From: Strigamia acuminata
Taxonomy: Eukaryota > Arthropoda > Chilopoda > Geophilomorpha > Linotaeniidae
Reading direction: 5' to 3'
Assembly (NCBI GenBank): GCA_949358305.1
Contig: OX442319.1
Location: forward strand, 1,178,001 to 1,242,000
Length of the DNA stretch: 64,000 nucleotides
Shown: one piece after another, positions 21,817 to 34,470 of the stretch
Numbering within the stretch: the stretch's first letter is position 1
Layout: the number at the start of each line of letters is the position of its first letter
Program-made: the position numbers and the translations under genes
The notes under the pieces: model-generated
Told to the model about the DNA's origin: nothing
The model's input: only the letters and a program-made list of their open reading frames with translations
Database searches by the model: none

Positions 21817-24800
21817 ATGGATAATTCTACTCAAGTTTGCAACTTTGATCGCCAACTGAAATCTCCATCGGACAGTAGCTTATTAAGTAATATACAATTG
21901 AAATAGAACAGTATCAATTAATTTTATAAATAAATCTATCAGTACTACTAGAAGTCTATCAGGAATGTAAAATAATTTGCATTGTTTTTATTTCTTTTCT
22001 TCTAACTGCAGCAATATGTAAAATGAATAAAAAGTCAACTGAAATAAAATGTGATACCGAACGCCAAAGTGAGGATATTTTACTTTCAAAATTAGTCATA
22101 TCCAATAGAATTGCATTTGAAAAGGTTACTTTCTTAAACATAAAATCCCTATTTTACTTAATCCAGTTTAATTTATTTTAAAAACAGAATCCTAAATCAA
22201 CAGACACATTGTTTGAAATACCGGATATGCCCAGCTCAGTAAGTTAATATAACACCGAACAAAAATGATGTAACACCAAAATGTGTTACGTCATTTTTAA
22301 CGTTTGAGTTCATCCATGCCAGGTATGGAAAGAAAGAAAGAAAGACTCACCTTTCCATATTTTATCCAAAAATTCGATGTGCTGGAACCACATTAGCATA
22401 CCGATATATATTTTAAATATGACGTTTGTATTGACCACATGTAAAATCAGTGAAATAAACTATCGTATAAATTAATGCAAAAACTAAAAAATGATGTGAA
22501 GACCAACACATATTTTAGTTACTGTGTTTGTATTTCACTGCACCAAAAATCGACTTTGCTTATGGAAATAAGATGTCCTATTTCGATTTACCACAGTTGT
22601 AAAGGTGTTATGGAAATCATTGTTTTGAAATTCCTTTTGGTCAAGTTTACACAAGATTTAGATCTAGATGAAATGTGAAAAGACGAGTTTTTTTAGCTTA
22701 TATACGAAAATTAGACTTACTTGTTAGTGATCGTATGACAGTACTGTCAGTTCTTGATTCTTACTTGTTAGTGAAAATCTGAAACCAATGTTCCAGAATA
22801 CCTGGAAATAGCCATAGGATTTTACCCATTTTTTCTGAAACTAGAACAATGATTGATTTCCATAATATCTTTACAACTTTAGTAAATTCCAACATTGTAC
22901 AATAAGGGGCCGTCCATAAATTACGTAACGCTCCAAGGGGGGGAAGGGGGTTTCAGATTTTGTTACGGGTTAAAAGTAAGGGAGAGGGGGGGGGGTTCTT
23001 AATAATGTTACGGTCCTTGAAAAAAATTTTTTTAATGTTTTAAAATTGAAAATATCGCAGTTTTGAGACTGATTTTTGAAAATTTTTGGGGGGATGATTT
23101 CAGTTTTATTATGTAATTAGGGGGGTGGGGGTTCGGGAATTTGTTACGACCTTGTTACAGAGGGGGGGAGGGGGTCTAAAATGCCCAAAATTGGCGTTAC
23201 GTAATTTATGGACGGCCCCTAACATACGGTAGATTGAAATAGCTTGTTATCATACGGAAAGTACGTACGGTGTTGATTTCCCGTGCATTGGGTTTGATGC
23301 CGAATAACGTTTGGTTTGTCAATTCTTATTTTCAATTAATTCTGTTCTGTATTCGACTGATATTTAATCATTTTCAGGCTGGATCGAGTTTTTGCAGAAG
23401 CACAACTTCGAGTTCTTGTTCTACACAATCTACAATATTTGGTGAAGTAAATACATTTATTTGAAATAATGAATAGAATAATGGCAATAATATAATATAA
23501 TATAATAAAGATTGAATTTAAATTGGTTTTATCAGGAATCAGAGTTACAATCTCCAGATACAGAATGTGATGTTTGCAGTTCAACCTTGACTTTGGTGTC
23601 TCAGTCTTATGCACCTTCAGAATCAACATTACCTGCTGTATGCTGTTCCATTCCCATAATAGATGACACACTCTTAGTTATTCTGGATTCTGCAACTGCA
23701 ATTTTACAACTTCCTCCGTCCGTCACTTGCTGTTCCACTCTTATTAATACTGAGAAATTGCTCACTTCGAAAGAATCATTCTGTTCATCACCTATAGTTG
23801 AACCATTATCCAAATCTATTATCTATCCAAAAGAGGTACACCTTACCACTACAGAATATAGCAAAAATAGCAAATCAAGATGTACAGTATAAATTGTTCT
23901 ACATTCATTGACTTCGCCCCTCACGACTAGGGTCATTATCCAGAGTACTCTTGTTTGTACTTACCTCATCCATCTTGAGTTTTAATATTTTACTCCGTAA
24001 TTTTTTTTGCTTAATATGGATAAGGTTTGGATAAATCCATTTAACTCACAGTTTGGTATACGCAATTCTTTTAAAAAATTACATTTATTAAAAATAGCTG
24101 AAATTATAACAGGTTTATAGCATGGTTTACGTTACAAATTTATTTGTATTTGGGGATAAATGTCGCAGTCGGAATAGCAATAAAATCAATTAAACGTACA
24201 GTATACTCTGTATGAACCGGAAGTTGCTCGTCCCGGACTGCACCCAGCAGTGTTAAATTCCCTCCATTATCCGGAGATAACTTTGTGGGACAACTTTCTG
24301 GGACCCGTCCTATGTCGGGCTACTCACAAGTCAGAGTACTCATAGTACACTGTAAAAGTAAAAGAACCAGTTACATTGAAGTTGTTCTTTCACTAAATGT
24401 GGAATTAAATTTCTTTATTTTGTAAATCTAAAAATGAGAGCAGCGACGGCTTATCTTATGGATCAAATCAAACACATAAGAACTACTGTGGAAAGATATT
24501 TCAATGTTGTTGTATTCTTTTGGAATTTACCAAAGTTGCAAATGTGCTGTTAAAATCTTTGTTTTGAAATTCTTTTTGGTGAAGTTTACTTAGTATTTCT
24601 GGGTAACAAAAAAAAAATGTTAGTCTTTCCATGTTACTATAAATGAACTCAACGTTATAATAATTGTTGTAAAGTGATCTTTCCTCATTGGAGAGTATTA
24701 ATTTACAATAGTTGCTTTCGAAAAGCATGTTTACAACTGCAGTTAAACACATTTTGTTGCTAAAATGTTGTGCGCAGGCCCACTCCGACTAAAAGCAGAC

Positions 24801-25470
24801 GTACTTAAATCCAAAATTGCACCATCAAGCACTTGTGTGATAAATAAATAAATACAGAGTGCGGCAAATCTATTTTCTTGCTAGAATAAAGCATTTATGT
24901 CAATTATTATAACCCTAGTCGTGTAATCTAAACGTCACTCATCCTTATTTTCTAAGTGCATATGCAAAACCCATGTAGCAAAATGTTCACATTTGGCAAT
25001 TTCTACTTCAGATTATGCCACGATGCAAAATGAGAGATTGCATACAAAATAAACATCAGCAAACGGTATGTAGTAATTGAAGAAGTAATGAAAGGTTAAA
25101 CAAATGTCATTTGCATCTTTGCAGGTGCCCATGTACCTCGTGGAAATGTTGCCTGGACAATTTATGGCTTTTCCAACTGTAACTTTGAATTTTATACATT
25201 TATAAATTTGATAAATTTAGTCCATTAATAAAATGTGTGCTTTTATCGACGCAGGACATGCCAGGACCATTAGGGCCTAATCCAGCAAATGTTTCTACTC
25301 AAATTGAACAGCCCCTGCAATTAGTGGAAATAGTAGACAGCGCTCAAAAGAGTCCACCGAGATTAAGGCAACCGATTCCATTGTACCACACCATTGTAGA
25401 GTCGGAGAAAAGTCAAAATGATTTTAAAAAAAACAATGAAAGCAACAATAATAAAGTCACAATTACATAA
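21817..25470 (+). CDS. Eight-exon gene of unknown function
   Basis: Exons 21817-21886, 22012-22124, 22188-22238, 23378-23446, 23536-23835, 25012-25065, 25125-25178 and 25255-25470 join in phase with GT-AG borders to give 308 aa. I do not recognise the protein. The central part is rich in Ser, Thr and Cys (SSFCRSTTSSSCSTQST, PPSVTCCST). A compact conserved-looking segment, PMYLVEMLPGQFMAFPTDMP, follows, and the tail is hydrophilic and Asn/Lys-rich. No signal peptide, membrane span or catalytic motif is apparent. AATAAA at 25527-25532, 57 bp after the stop, is a fitting poly(A) signal. Introns 3 and 5 contain short transposons. The consistent phasing over eight exons makes chance unlikely, though individual small exons could be wrong. 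Confidence 0.75.
22916..23219. mobile_element. PIF/Harbinger-type non-autonomous element, intronic
   Basis: 304 bp with inverted ends GGGGCCGTCCATAAATTACG and exact TAA flanks (22913-22915 and 23220-23222). It is inverted relative to the copy at 4776-5270 and lacks that copy's nested insertion. It lies in intron 3 of the unknown gene and has no coding capacity. Confidence 0.85.
24199..24352. mobile_element. Pogo/Tigger-like short element, intronic
   Basis: Ends read CAGTATACTCTG and, inverted, CAGTGTACTATG, flanked by TA on both sides. The interior has the phrase cccggactgcacccagca and ends with tcctatgtcgggctac. These phrases recur near 2190-2280, 9436-9530 and in the element at 29919-30048, defining a small repeat family. 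The CAG-type ends and TA target are those of pogo/Tigger elements. Confidence 0.65.
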
Positions 25471-25603
25471 GTTTATCTGCTAGTCTATTACTTTTTAGAA
25501 CAAGGGGTGAGTGATGCCAGGCAATGAATAAAACCTACGGTATAACTTATGTGCAGCGCAGTCCACTGGTCTTCTCTGCTTAATGCACCATTACCATGAT
25601 AAG

Positions 25604-26025
25604 CAGGGCCATATTAACACTTTTCAGCGCCCTGGGCTTAAAAAAAATCAGGCGCCCCTTGCACCTTATCGTAATTAAAAAAAAATCATTTTTACATTTA
25701 CAATTTCACAAGCCTAGGGTATACTTGTAGTGCACTCGTGTTCTTTGGGCATGCTAGTGCCCCACTCCCACTCCCTCCCTCCATAAAAGAAGTACCAGAA
25801 GCATTTTTGTGAAAAATAAATTCGAACCGAAAAATGCATTTTCGGACCTAAAAATGCGACCCGGGGTGGCGCCCTCTGACCATTAACTATGTGTAGGAAC
25901 GGGCCGACACGTTCAGCTGATATTTGAACCCTCATGAAGACTCTTTGTAGGAGGCGCCTGGCACCCTTCTCTGCCGGGCACCCCTGGGCTGCAGCCCAGT
26001 TAGCCCAATGGTAAAGGTGGGCCTG
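25604..26025. mobile_element. hAT-type non-autonomous element with perfect 8-bp target duplication
   Basis: The ends are CAGGGCCATATTAAC and, inverted, CAGGCCCACCTTTAC. The element is flanked by an exact 8-bp duplication, ATGATAAG, at 25596-25603 and 26026-26033. Eight-base duplications with CAGGG-type ends are diagnostic of hAT elements. At 422 bp with no transposase it is non-autonomous. Confidence 0.85.
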
Positions 26026-26033
26026 ATGATAAG

Positions 26034-27592
26034 TGTCACACTACTTTCACTTACATGCATATAAGTTCGAAAGATACCGGTATCCATTTCACATAAACAA
26101 AAATAACCATAAAATTTTTTTTTCTAACTACGGTAACTTATCCAAAATTTTAAAATCATATTATACCACAAAACGTTGAAGAGAAACAAATTTCTTTCCA
26201 CAATAAAAATGTAAAGTTTAAGTGAAACACAAGTTGGAAAATTTTGACACCCGATTTTGTTGAATTGAAATAATGGCACCCGAAACAATCAGTACCGGAC
26301 TGTGAAAGTTTAACAAATAGTGTCATGATTTAATACATACATAAAAAAAGATTAAGTATCTGCGCCGCTAATATTTGCACACAACTGGTGTCGCCTTTAA
26401 ATCCATAAATCTCCTACAGATTTTCTCACATTTGCATACGGAATTTGACAATTGTACAAATTCTATAATTGCTTGAAAAGACGACGATCAGTTTGGTGTG
26501 TATTTACGTATACACTCAAAGCAGAATCGAGAACTTGAGGCACAATTTTTCCACGTACGCACACGGAATTCGGCCCCTAAGCCAATGAAAGTTGTTAAAC
26601 TCTAAGAGGCTCATTTTGGTGGCATATGCACTCAAAGCAGAATCAAACCCAAATCCCAAACGGTGATCATGACAAAATTCACACAAAATTTATATAAAAA
26701 TCTTACCTTTAATATGCAGAGAAAAGGTAGAGATGAATATAGACTGCTTGAATCGGTTGACCAGAGGCTTGTGGACTAAACTAAATGCCAACACGATTGG
26801 GCGAAAAAATCGTTTTCCAATGTTCGCTAGGTCAACGTTTGCAGTGCTTTAAGTCTGGACTAAAATGCTAATATTAGTCCACATTTTAAGTACAATCACA
26901 CGGCTTGGCTACCAACAACTTGTCAAGGTAACAAACCTACCGTAGTCTATGGAACCAGATGTCCCTTTGGTGGATGTGGCCATTGACCGGAAGCGGTCAT
27001 TTTTTCTAACTCGCATTGGCTGTTTTGTATGGCGCAGGTACGTGAAAAGAAAATATTTTTTCCCTATCCTCATCAGTCCTGCTAAAAACAAAATTGCAAT
27101 GACCAATCTTTGGTGTCATTCAATAAAAGACTTTTCATTTCTTTTTTATTTTATGTACTTTGAATTCCGTTGGAGCTTTGTAAATACAGTACTGAATAAA
27201 TGTTATCGTTTTGGCGTTACTGTATGTACTGTGGTTTCTGCCACTCGTTTATTATTGAAAAAAAAACTAACCTACCCATCGTTTTGTCATGGATTTTAGT
27301 AATCGTAGGAGTAGTTAGAGAACAAAAAATCCTGAATAATACATTTATAAAATTTATAAACATCTCCAATGGCTAAATTAACAATTTTTTTCATATTAAA
27401 AATAAAGTTGCAGAACAGGGAATTGGAAATAACCATTTAAAAATTACGTAACATTAAAAGCAAAAAAGGTACAATAATATCACCTAATGACGCTTCGTAC
27501 ATTTCTATAATAAATAGAACAAAATGATAAATATACACAGTGAACTAAAATAAAATGAAAATCAATTTCCAATTATTTGTTTCCACCGTTCT
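26034..27592. other. Intergenic between the unknown gene and the ClC 3' end, no gene
   Basis: AT-rich DNA. The phrase actcaaagcagaatc occurs twice (26514 and 26630), suggesting an old repeat. A 116-codon open frame at 26949-27299 has no recognisable domain and no splice context, so I do not annotate it. Confidence 0.5.
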
Positions 27593-30500
27593 CTAATGGT
27601 ACATCACTGACTCTGGATCGTCATCAGATAGTTGCTTTATATGCCTAAGAACATCCTTCTTCGTAATTATTCCAAGCATACGCCTAAAAAAATAAATGAA
27701 ACTCAACAGACTTGCAAAAATAACTACCGGTACCAGTATCACAATTCAGTTGAATCAAATTACCCGTTGTGCGTGACAAGAACTTGTCTAAGCCCCAACT
27801 TGCGAAACATATCAATCACCGTTTCCATTGGCGTTTCATCAGTTAAGGTAATAGGAGCCTGGGAAAAATTGACCACACATTTAACATGAAAACAGCAATA
27901 CCGTACCACAAATGATTCACTTTTGTTTATTTCTTTTCAACTTACTAAATCCAGCAACTTTTTTAACTTCAACGGCGGCGGCCCGATCCAAGGAGTGGGT
28001 ATTGAATCGGTAAATAAAACCTTAGAATCGGCACATATTCCATCCCTACTATTTTTACAATTTATTACGGCTAAAGTCAGATCTCGCCGTAAAATATAAC
28101 CGACTAAATATTGAGACTCCTGCGATACGACAACCGGGAAACCGTTATGACCCGTTTCTCTGAGTAAATTTTCTGTAAGCAAATACAAATGATTAACTAA
28201 AATATCAAAAATATTCATATCCCTATTCACCTATATCTTCCACCGTCATGCTATCCTGTGTCAGGACAGCTAATGGCTGATTTTTCGGCTGCATTACATC
28301 GGATGCCGAAGTTGTATGACTGAATTCCTCCTTGCTGTCCAAGAATGGATACCCATTCAAGCCAATATGAGCGTCATATCTTATTAAAATTCAGGAGATA
28401 TTTCACTTTGATTTTATCAATTCAGAAATTTAAATCTAGATTTATATAAAGGATACATTCCTTCTCGTCCAAGCGCGTCGCCGACCCATTTACTGGCCAT
28501 TGCGGCGGCCATGAGAGGTACTATGTATTTGACACCACCCGTTAGTTCAAACATGATTACCACCAATGAAACTGAAAATAGAAATAATTTTTTTCCTTTA
28601 TTTACGTCTTTTTTATTGCTAAAATAGAAAAATTTACCGGTCATTCTGGTTACGCCACCCAGAGCAGCAGCTGCGCCAATCATTGCGTATAAACCGGGAG
28701 TAATGCAAACGTTCCCACATTCTCCGTTAAATATCCATAAATCGGGATAATGGCTTAAAAAATTAATTTTTTTTTAATTATTAAATATAATATACAAGTA
28801 TTAAAAATAAATTTACTAAGCCAATTGCTCCATTCCAATTCCCATCATTCGGCCCATAATCGCTCCGATCGCAAGACTAGGAATAAAGAGTCCCGTCGGT
28901 ATCTGAAATATATTTATTTCTTGTCAAAATTAAAATAATTGGAAAATTATTTCTTTATATTTACCTTAATCCCAAACGTGAAAACTGTTGTTACAATTTT
29001 TACAATTAGCGCAAAGAAAAGTTGTTGCACGCTCGATACAACTCCTGCACCAGCTTCAGCAATGCCATGTTGATAATTAGGATTTGCATTTGTGTAATTA
29101 CGGTTGTAATTGCTTTACAGAAATAGAAATATATACAAAAATTAATTAATATACAATATAGTAGCCGACATTCAAACGGTCATTTTAGACTAAACAACAT
29201 TTTAAACTGCTTTACTGAGAATACATTAATGGCACTAAATATCTAACAAACAAATAACAAGTTGCTGTGGTTGAAGAAAACATGCTCCTATCAATGTACA
29301 GTTTGTCTTTTACAAGGAATCATCTCTAATCAAATAGAATGATGATTGCATCAGTTACTTAGGGCTAACGCCAGGCAAGACCCAGACAAGTCGAGTAACT
29401 AGGGATTTTAAGTGTTGACTGTTATATTCAAGCTACATAATCGTGACATTTTTTATATTTAGTATTTTGAAGTAAAATTCAGGATTTTGAAGTGAAATTC
29501 ATGATTTTGAAGTGAAATTCAAGATTTTGAAGTAAAATTCGGGATTTTGAAGTGAAATTCAGGATTTGGATGTGATATTGGGGCTTTGAAGTAATTTTGC
29601 AAAAACGTAATGCATTTTGAGGTGGTATTGTAGAAATTTTAAGCATTTTGAGGTGATTTCGTAGAATTAATAGAATTTTGAACTGAGTTTTGGGTAATGT
29701 GTAGGATTTTGTTGTGATTTTGCATAAATTTGCAAGATTTTAAAATGAATTTTCAGTCTTCAGAATGGCACATTGCTCGTCCAGTGCAACTTTTGACAAG
29801 TATTACGTCACGTCGCCCGTACGCAATGCGTACACGTGTCGCCCACTTGTCATGCATATGAATTTTCCTAGTACATGTACGACGGCGCGATTATACATAA
29901 TTGTTAAAATCTCAACTACAGTGAAAGCTCTGTAGCCTAGACACCTCCCGACCGGACAAGCTCTGCGGTCCGGACAGTTAGGAGGTCCTAAATTGGTCCC
30001 GACCTATACCCAGCCCCGTCCTATGTCCAGGCTACAGAACCTACGCTGTGTGCATTAGTGCGATTTGCACCAAAGAATGTCGCGCATATTACAGAATACA
30101 GATGTTTAGTGCCATTAATGTCTTCAATCAACTGATAATGCGCACAACATTTAAACAAAACAAAACATTTCGACCAAAATTCTAGTCGACCAAGATTCAA
30201 GTCGACCAGGATTCCATTTCCCTGGTTATTTTTCGACCAAGAATATTTTGTACTGCAACAGAAATTTTTTCGACCCGGAATATTTTCTACCCGGAATATT
30301 TTCGACCAAGAAAATTTTCGACTAAGATTCCTTCCAACCGGGAAAATTTTCGACTTTATTGAAAAACATCCTGGTTAAAAATATTCAAATTGTAAAGCAT
30401 CCACCTCCCAAAATGTCAGTAAATGTTAAATTATGTTAAAATAAGGGGGTCACAATCACAATTCGTAGGTTAAATGAAAGAAATTTTTATCCACCATGCA

Positions 30501-31549
30501 TTCGCGCAAACGAGAGGAATCCTGCTCAAGAGAATTCCTGCTCGAGAGAATTCGGGTCAAAATAATTACGGGTCAAAATAATTACAGGTCGAGATTATTC
30601 ATGGTTGCAAAGATTAGCAATTGAAAAAAAATGCAGTCCAAAATTATCCAGCAGAAAATATTCCTGGTCTAAAACAATTGAGTGAAACAAAAATCTATTT
30701 TTTGAGTGCCCAAAATTTTACCAAAGATCTGACACATCAGCTGGTCCACATTTGCTGAACAACTGAGATATCAATTCACTCGTATTCATACGAGTATACT
30801 GATTGGGGAAAGTTATGATGGCTGTAATGAGTGTAATGGCTAACACTTCCGTTGTTGGGTATTTTCCCAACTTGGAGAATTTTCTGTAACGACATACTCT
30901 GATGTTTGCCTTTATAAATATCGCGCCAACAATTCCCTGTCAAAGAAAAATAAAATGTATTAAATCATTTTTAAATTTTTTAAAAATTTCAACGGTTAAA
31001 AAAATTTACCCCTAAAATACCCAACAATACGAACGGCACCAATTCGAAAAATATCCACGGCGTGTTGTATTCGACGTAAAATAAGACCGAATGTTCGTTG
31101 CCGAATGGATTAATCGACTGCAGAACAAAAGCTGCTACCAATGCGCAGAAAAAAGAGCGCCAAAGTGTTTTCAGAGGAAAATAGTAGCTAACCTGCACAA
31201 AAAAATAATGAATTAAATGCAAACGATGATAATAATGATAAATTATATTAAACCTCTTCTAGACTGAAAAGAACTCCACCGATTGGAGCGCCAAAAGCAA
31301 CAGAAACGCCGGCAGCTGCCGCAGCTGATAAAATTTCTCGCTTCTTTGCTTCGTTTTTCCCGTATTTAGGAAATAAGTAAGAAATAATGTTGCCAATGCA
31401 ACAGGCAACGTGTACAAATGGTCCTTCCTTGCCTAAACTCAATCCTGCAGATACCGCCAACATGACACCAATCGATTTAATGAGCAATGTCCACTTCCCT
31501 AAATATCCACGTATAATAAAACCACTTAAAATAGTCTTTATCTGAAATC

Positions 31550-31581
<32 letters not shown>

Positions 31582-32661
31582 TTTTGTTTTATTTGAAATT
31601 GCATTTTTATTCATTTTACCTCCGGAATTCCTGATCCAACGGCGTACGGTGCAAAAGTACGAACTAGCATGACGCATAACGAGGCAAAAAACATGGACCA
31701 CACAATATAGAAAAAGTAATGTACAACATAAGACCAGGCACCCGTTCGGCTGAAACCGAACACCTCGGGCCATATGTACCACTAAAAAAAATTAGTTTAC
31801 ATTGAAATTCGAAATATAAATAGAATCTCGTTATAGCGAAATTCCACTCATGTCCAATCGACCATCATACTCGTATTCATACATTGAATGAGTGGCTGGC
31901 CAACCAAAACTGAAACAAAATTTTGCGATTCTGAAAATTCAGTTTTAACGAGATTCTATCCTAAAACTTGTTCAAACTTACTAATGGACACAAATCTCCT
32001 TCAAAAAATGTCTGATTTGAAGACCAACAACATTGCTCTTTGTTCAACCAAAAAGCTTGTGGACAAATCCCCTCGCGTAAATCCGCCATCCAACCGGCTC
32101 CAATGTCGATCACACCAGCAACGCCGCCTACAATTAACAAAATAAATCAATTATATCCGAATCACGACAGCAGTTTCGTTGTAACGAGTCTAGTTACCCG
32201 CCAGCACACCGACGAGAAAAACACATAACCATCCCGACCATGCATCGTGAGCGCCTCGAATAAAACCCCAAACTGAGTCGACTTTTCGTTTGAGAACGTA
32301 GCGATGTCGCATACGATCTCTAGCAATGTCGCGAATCCAGTCGATTGTGTGGAAATCGTCGTACTGGCCAGTTCCCAGTGGAAGATCATCAGAGTCCACA
32401 ATCGAACCACCTGAGCAATTAAATATTGCATTTGCATTTTTATTTTATAATGTTTAAAAGTTTTAATTTCTAGTTTTTACTATGTAAATGAGAATTATGT
32501 ATCATTTCGGTTCCCATTTTTTTTACTGATAAATCGATCATTTCTTCGTCGCTGCTACTCGTGGGTGTTTTTGTAATTAAACTCCCATTTACGGCGTCGT
32601 ATGTGTGCACTGGGAATTCAGGTTCGTTCCTCTTTTTCACCTTCAGTCGGTCAGTTTCCAT
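27593..32661 (-). CDS. CLCN3: ClC-3/4/5-type chloride/proton antiporter
   Basis: Fifteen exons (32661-32481, 32410-32198, 32127-31982, 31781-31620, 31541-31254, 31192-31010, 30936-30722, 29112-28965, 28902-28817, 28753-28638, 28571-28457, 28379-28231, 28172-27946, 27858-27764, 27683-27593) give 804 aa with every phase matching. These proteins exchange Cl- for H+ in endosomal membranes. Hallmarks are [15 protein letters not shown], the gating glutamate in GKEGPFVHV (about residue 273), the proton glutamate in FSLEE (about 330), the [16 protein letters not shown] filter region, and [22 protein letters not shown]. Two cytosolic CBS domains follow, with HNGFPVV and [12 protein letters not shown]. 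The orthology is to the CLCN3/4/5 group as a whole. Another ATG at 32697 is possible, but METDRLK suits the family better. Confidence 0.95.
29460..29600. repeat. 21-22 bp minisatellite in ClC intron 7, decaying to 29760
   Basis: About six copies of the unit attttgaagtgaaattcagg, each slightly altered, lie head to tail. More degenerate copies with the same attttgaggtg core run on to about 29760. It lies in the 1.6-kb intron between ClC exons 7 and 8. Confidence 0.85.
29919..30048. mobile_element. Pogo/Tigger-like short element in ClC intron 7
   Basis: Begins ta-CAGTGAAAGCTCTGTAGCC and ends, inverted, with CAGCGTAGGTTCTGTAGCC, so the ends pair over about 20 bp. The interior ggtccggacagttaggaggtc and the terminal gtcctatgtccaggctac match the repeat near 2190-2280. 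It has no coding capacity. Confidence 0.65.
30170..30680. repeat. Degenerate short-word repeat fields in ClC intron 7
   Basis: From 30170 to 30370 the words cgaccaa, gaatatttt and cgacccgg recur with drifting spacing. A second field at 30520-30680 is built from gagaattcctgctcgag, gggtcaaaataatta and similar words. They are not a clean tandem array; they look like an old simple repeat that has been reshuffled. Confidence 0.6.
31819..31961. mobile_element. Pogo/Tigger-like element filling ClC intron 3
   Basis: The ends tagaatctcgttatagcgaa and, inverted, tagaatctcgttaaaactga pair well and resemble pogo/Tigger termini. The intron is only 200 bp (31782-31981), so the element makes up most of it. 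The splice sites are intact. Confidence 0.6.
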
Positions 32662-34470
32662 GACAACTTTCAAATGATGGCACCATCTGATAAACATAAA
32701 AATTTGAAGAAAAAAAATTAAGTTGTTAAAGTCAAGTGATGGGTTGATCGATTGGATATAATTGAGTAATCGATCTTCATGAATATTACCATTGATGTCA
32801 TTGTGCGACGGAATAGGTGTTTATACCCGAGGTTTGCTTCGTAGTAATCACACCTGGACCATAACCGCCTGACACGAATGTGTTTATGATGTCATTGATC
32901 ACTACCGCCATCTACGGTTCAAATTTAGAATCTTATCATGGAGCGACTAATCCAAACTTTACTAAAATCTCGCCTAGGACCCAGGTGAGGAAATAGAAAT
33001 GGAGGAGGTTCGAGAATAAAACATGAAAATTGTCGAGGAACATCACAACAGGTAGTGCTTTTAGTTTCTTTTCGTAAATCGTCTTATTATACTTTATTTA
33101 AGTTGTAAAGTTGTTCCTTGAAGAGAGACTATTTTCAATTAGTGAAGCACCAACTGTGTAATACTTGAACTGCAATTATTGCACACTTGGTAAAACACTT
33201 GGTGTAGTTTTACCTTTTTGACACCAATAGCCATTCATTTCGCCGTCTCTACTCAGATCTCGTGGTGTTTAACTTGTGACAGTTTGACAATGTTTTAAGT
33301 GTTGTCACTAGAGTGTGCTGCATCTCTATAAATTTTAGTTTGAACCTCGTTTCGAACTATTGACAGATTTATTGCACAATTTAATAAATGAATCGGCATT
33401 AAATTAATTGTGAGGAGTTTGTCTAGGTTGGAAAAATTAAATGGTAGAATTTCATTTTATTTCATTAAGAATTTAACTGTGCGAGTATTAGTAACATTTT
33501 CTAATCATTTAAATTTGTTCCAGTTGTATGAAATGGTGCTCTGGGCACGTTTCTTTGTTTCTGTAATCTTTCTTTGAGGTATTTTAGACATTTATTTTTT
33601 TTAACAAAGATGCCTTAATCTTTGTTAAATTTTACAAACATAAAAATCACTTCTCACAGTGTATTGGATGAGCACTACTGACTTGTGAGTTTGGTGAACA
33701 GGGGACAGTGTTGTTATCAATTATGAATTTAAAATTGCAATATTTTCTATGCTTGATAGAATACTTTTTTTGAACCATTATTTCGAGTGTATTGATATGA
33801 AATGAAATGAAATTTAGTATTTCTAGCTCAGATATTTTAATGTAAACATTTGTTAACAATACATATACATATCTGCAAATACAAATAGTCTACATGTCTT
33901 TAATTAAAACACCCTAAATCATTGTAGGAATTTCGTTAAGTTTTCTTGAAATCCAGTCAAATCTACCGCCATAAAGTCTAACAGCACATTCTGGTGGTAA
34001 TGTTGATATTTACTAGTCAGCAACAAAAAACCTGGGATACCAACTCAAAATCAAATTCACAAAATTTAATTTACAAAATAAAGTACAAAAAAATAAAAAA
34101 ATAAAAAAATGTTACAGCCATAATTTTCAGCCAGGTACTGGGAGAAAATATCTGCAAACACAATTAAAATAAATTGTTTAATTTTTAAGTTATCTGCATA
34201 TTTGCATCTTTCAATGGATTCATAATACCTGGGACAGAGCAAAAACAAATCATGATACTTGGAACAGAGATTAAAATCAGTAAATAAAATGAATTTATAA
34301 AATAAATCCTCCAACTTAATATTATTTTTATTATGCAAAGTATATTGCACATAAAACTTCATACTTTTGTGACTTGGCAAGCACAGTATTTACTGCATTT
34401 TAAGTATGGCACCTGAATAGGCTCTGTCCATTGATTTGTGCCAAAAAAATAATACAAAAACACAAAGATA
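32662..34470. other. Intergenic, ClC upstream region, no gene
   Basis: AT-rich DNA presumably holding the ClC promoter and 5' untranslated exons, which I cannot place. Short open frames at 33647 and 34066 on the minus strand lack coding character. The phrase cctgggac recurs around 34030 and 34230, possibly marking the end of the neighbouring Tc1-like element. Confidence 0.5.

Noticed and set aside
26949-27299. 116-codon plus-strand open frame
   Set aside because: No domain, no neighbouring exons in phase, AT-rich setting; probably chance.
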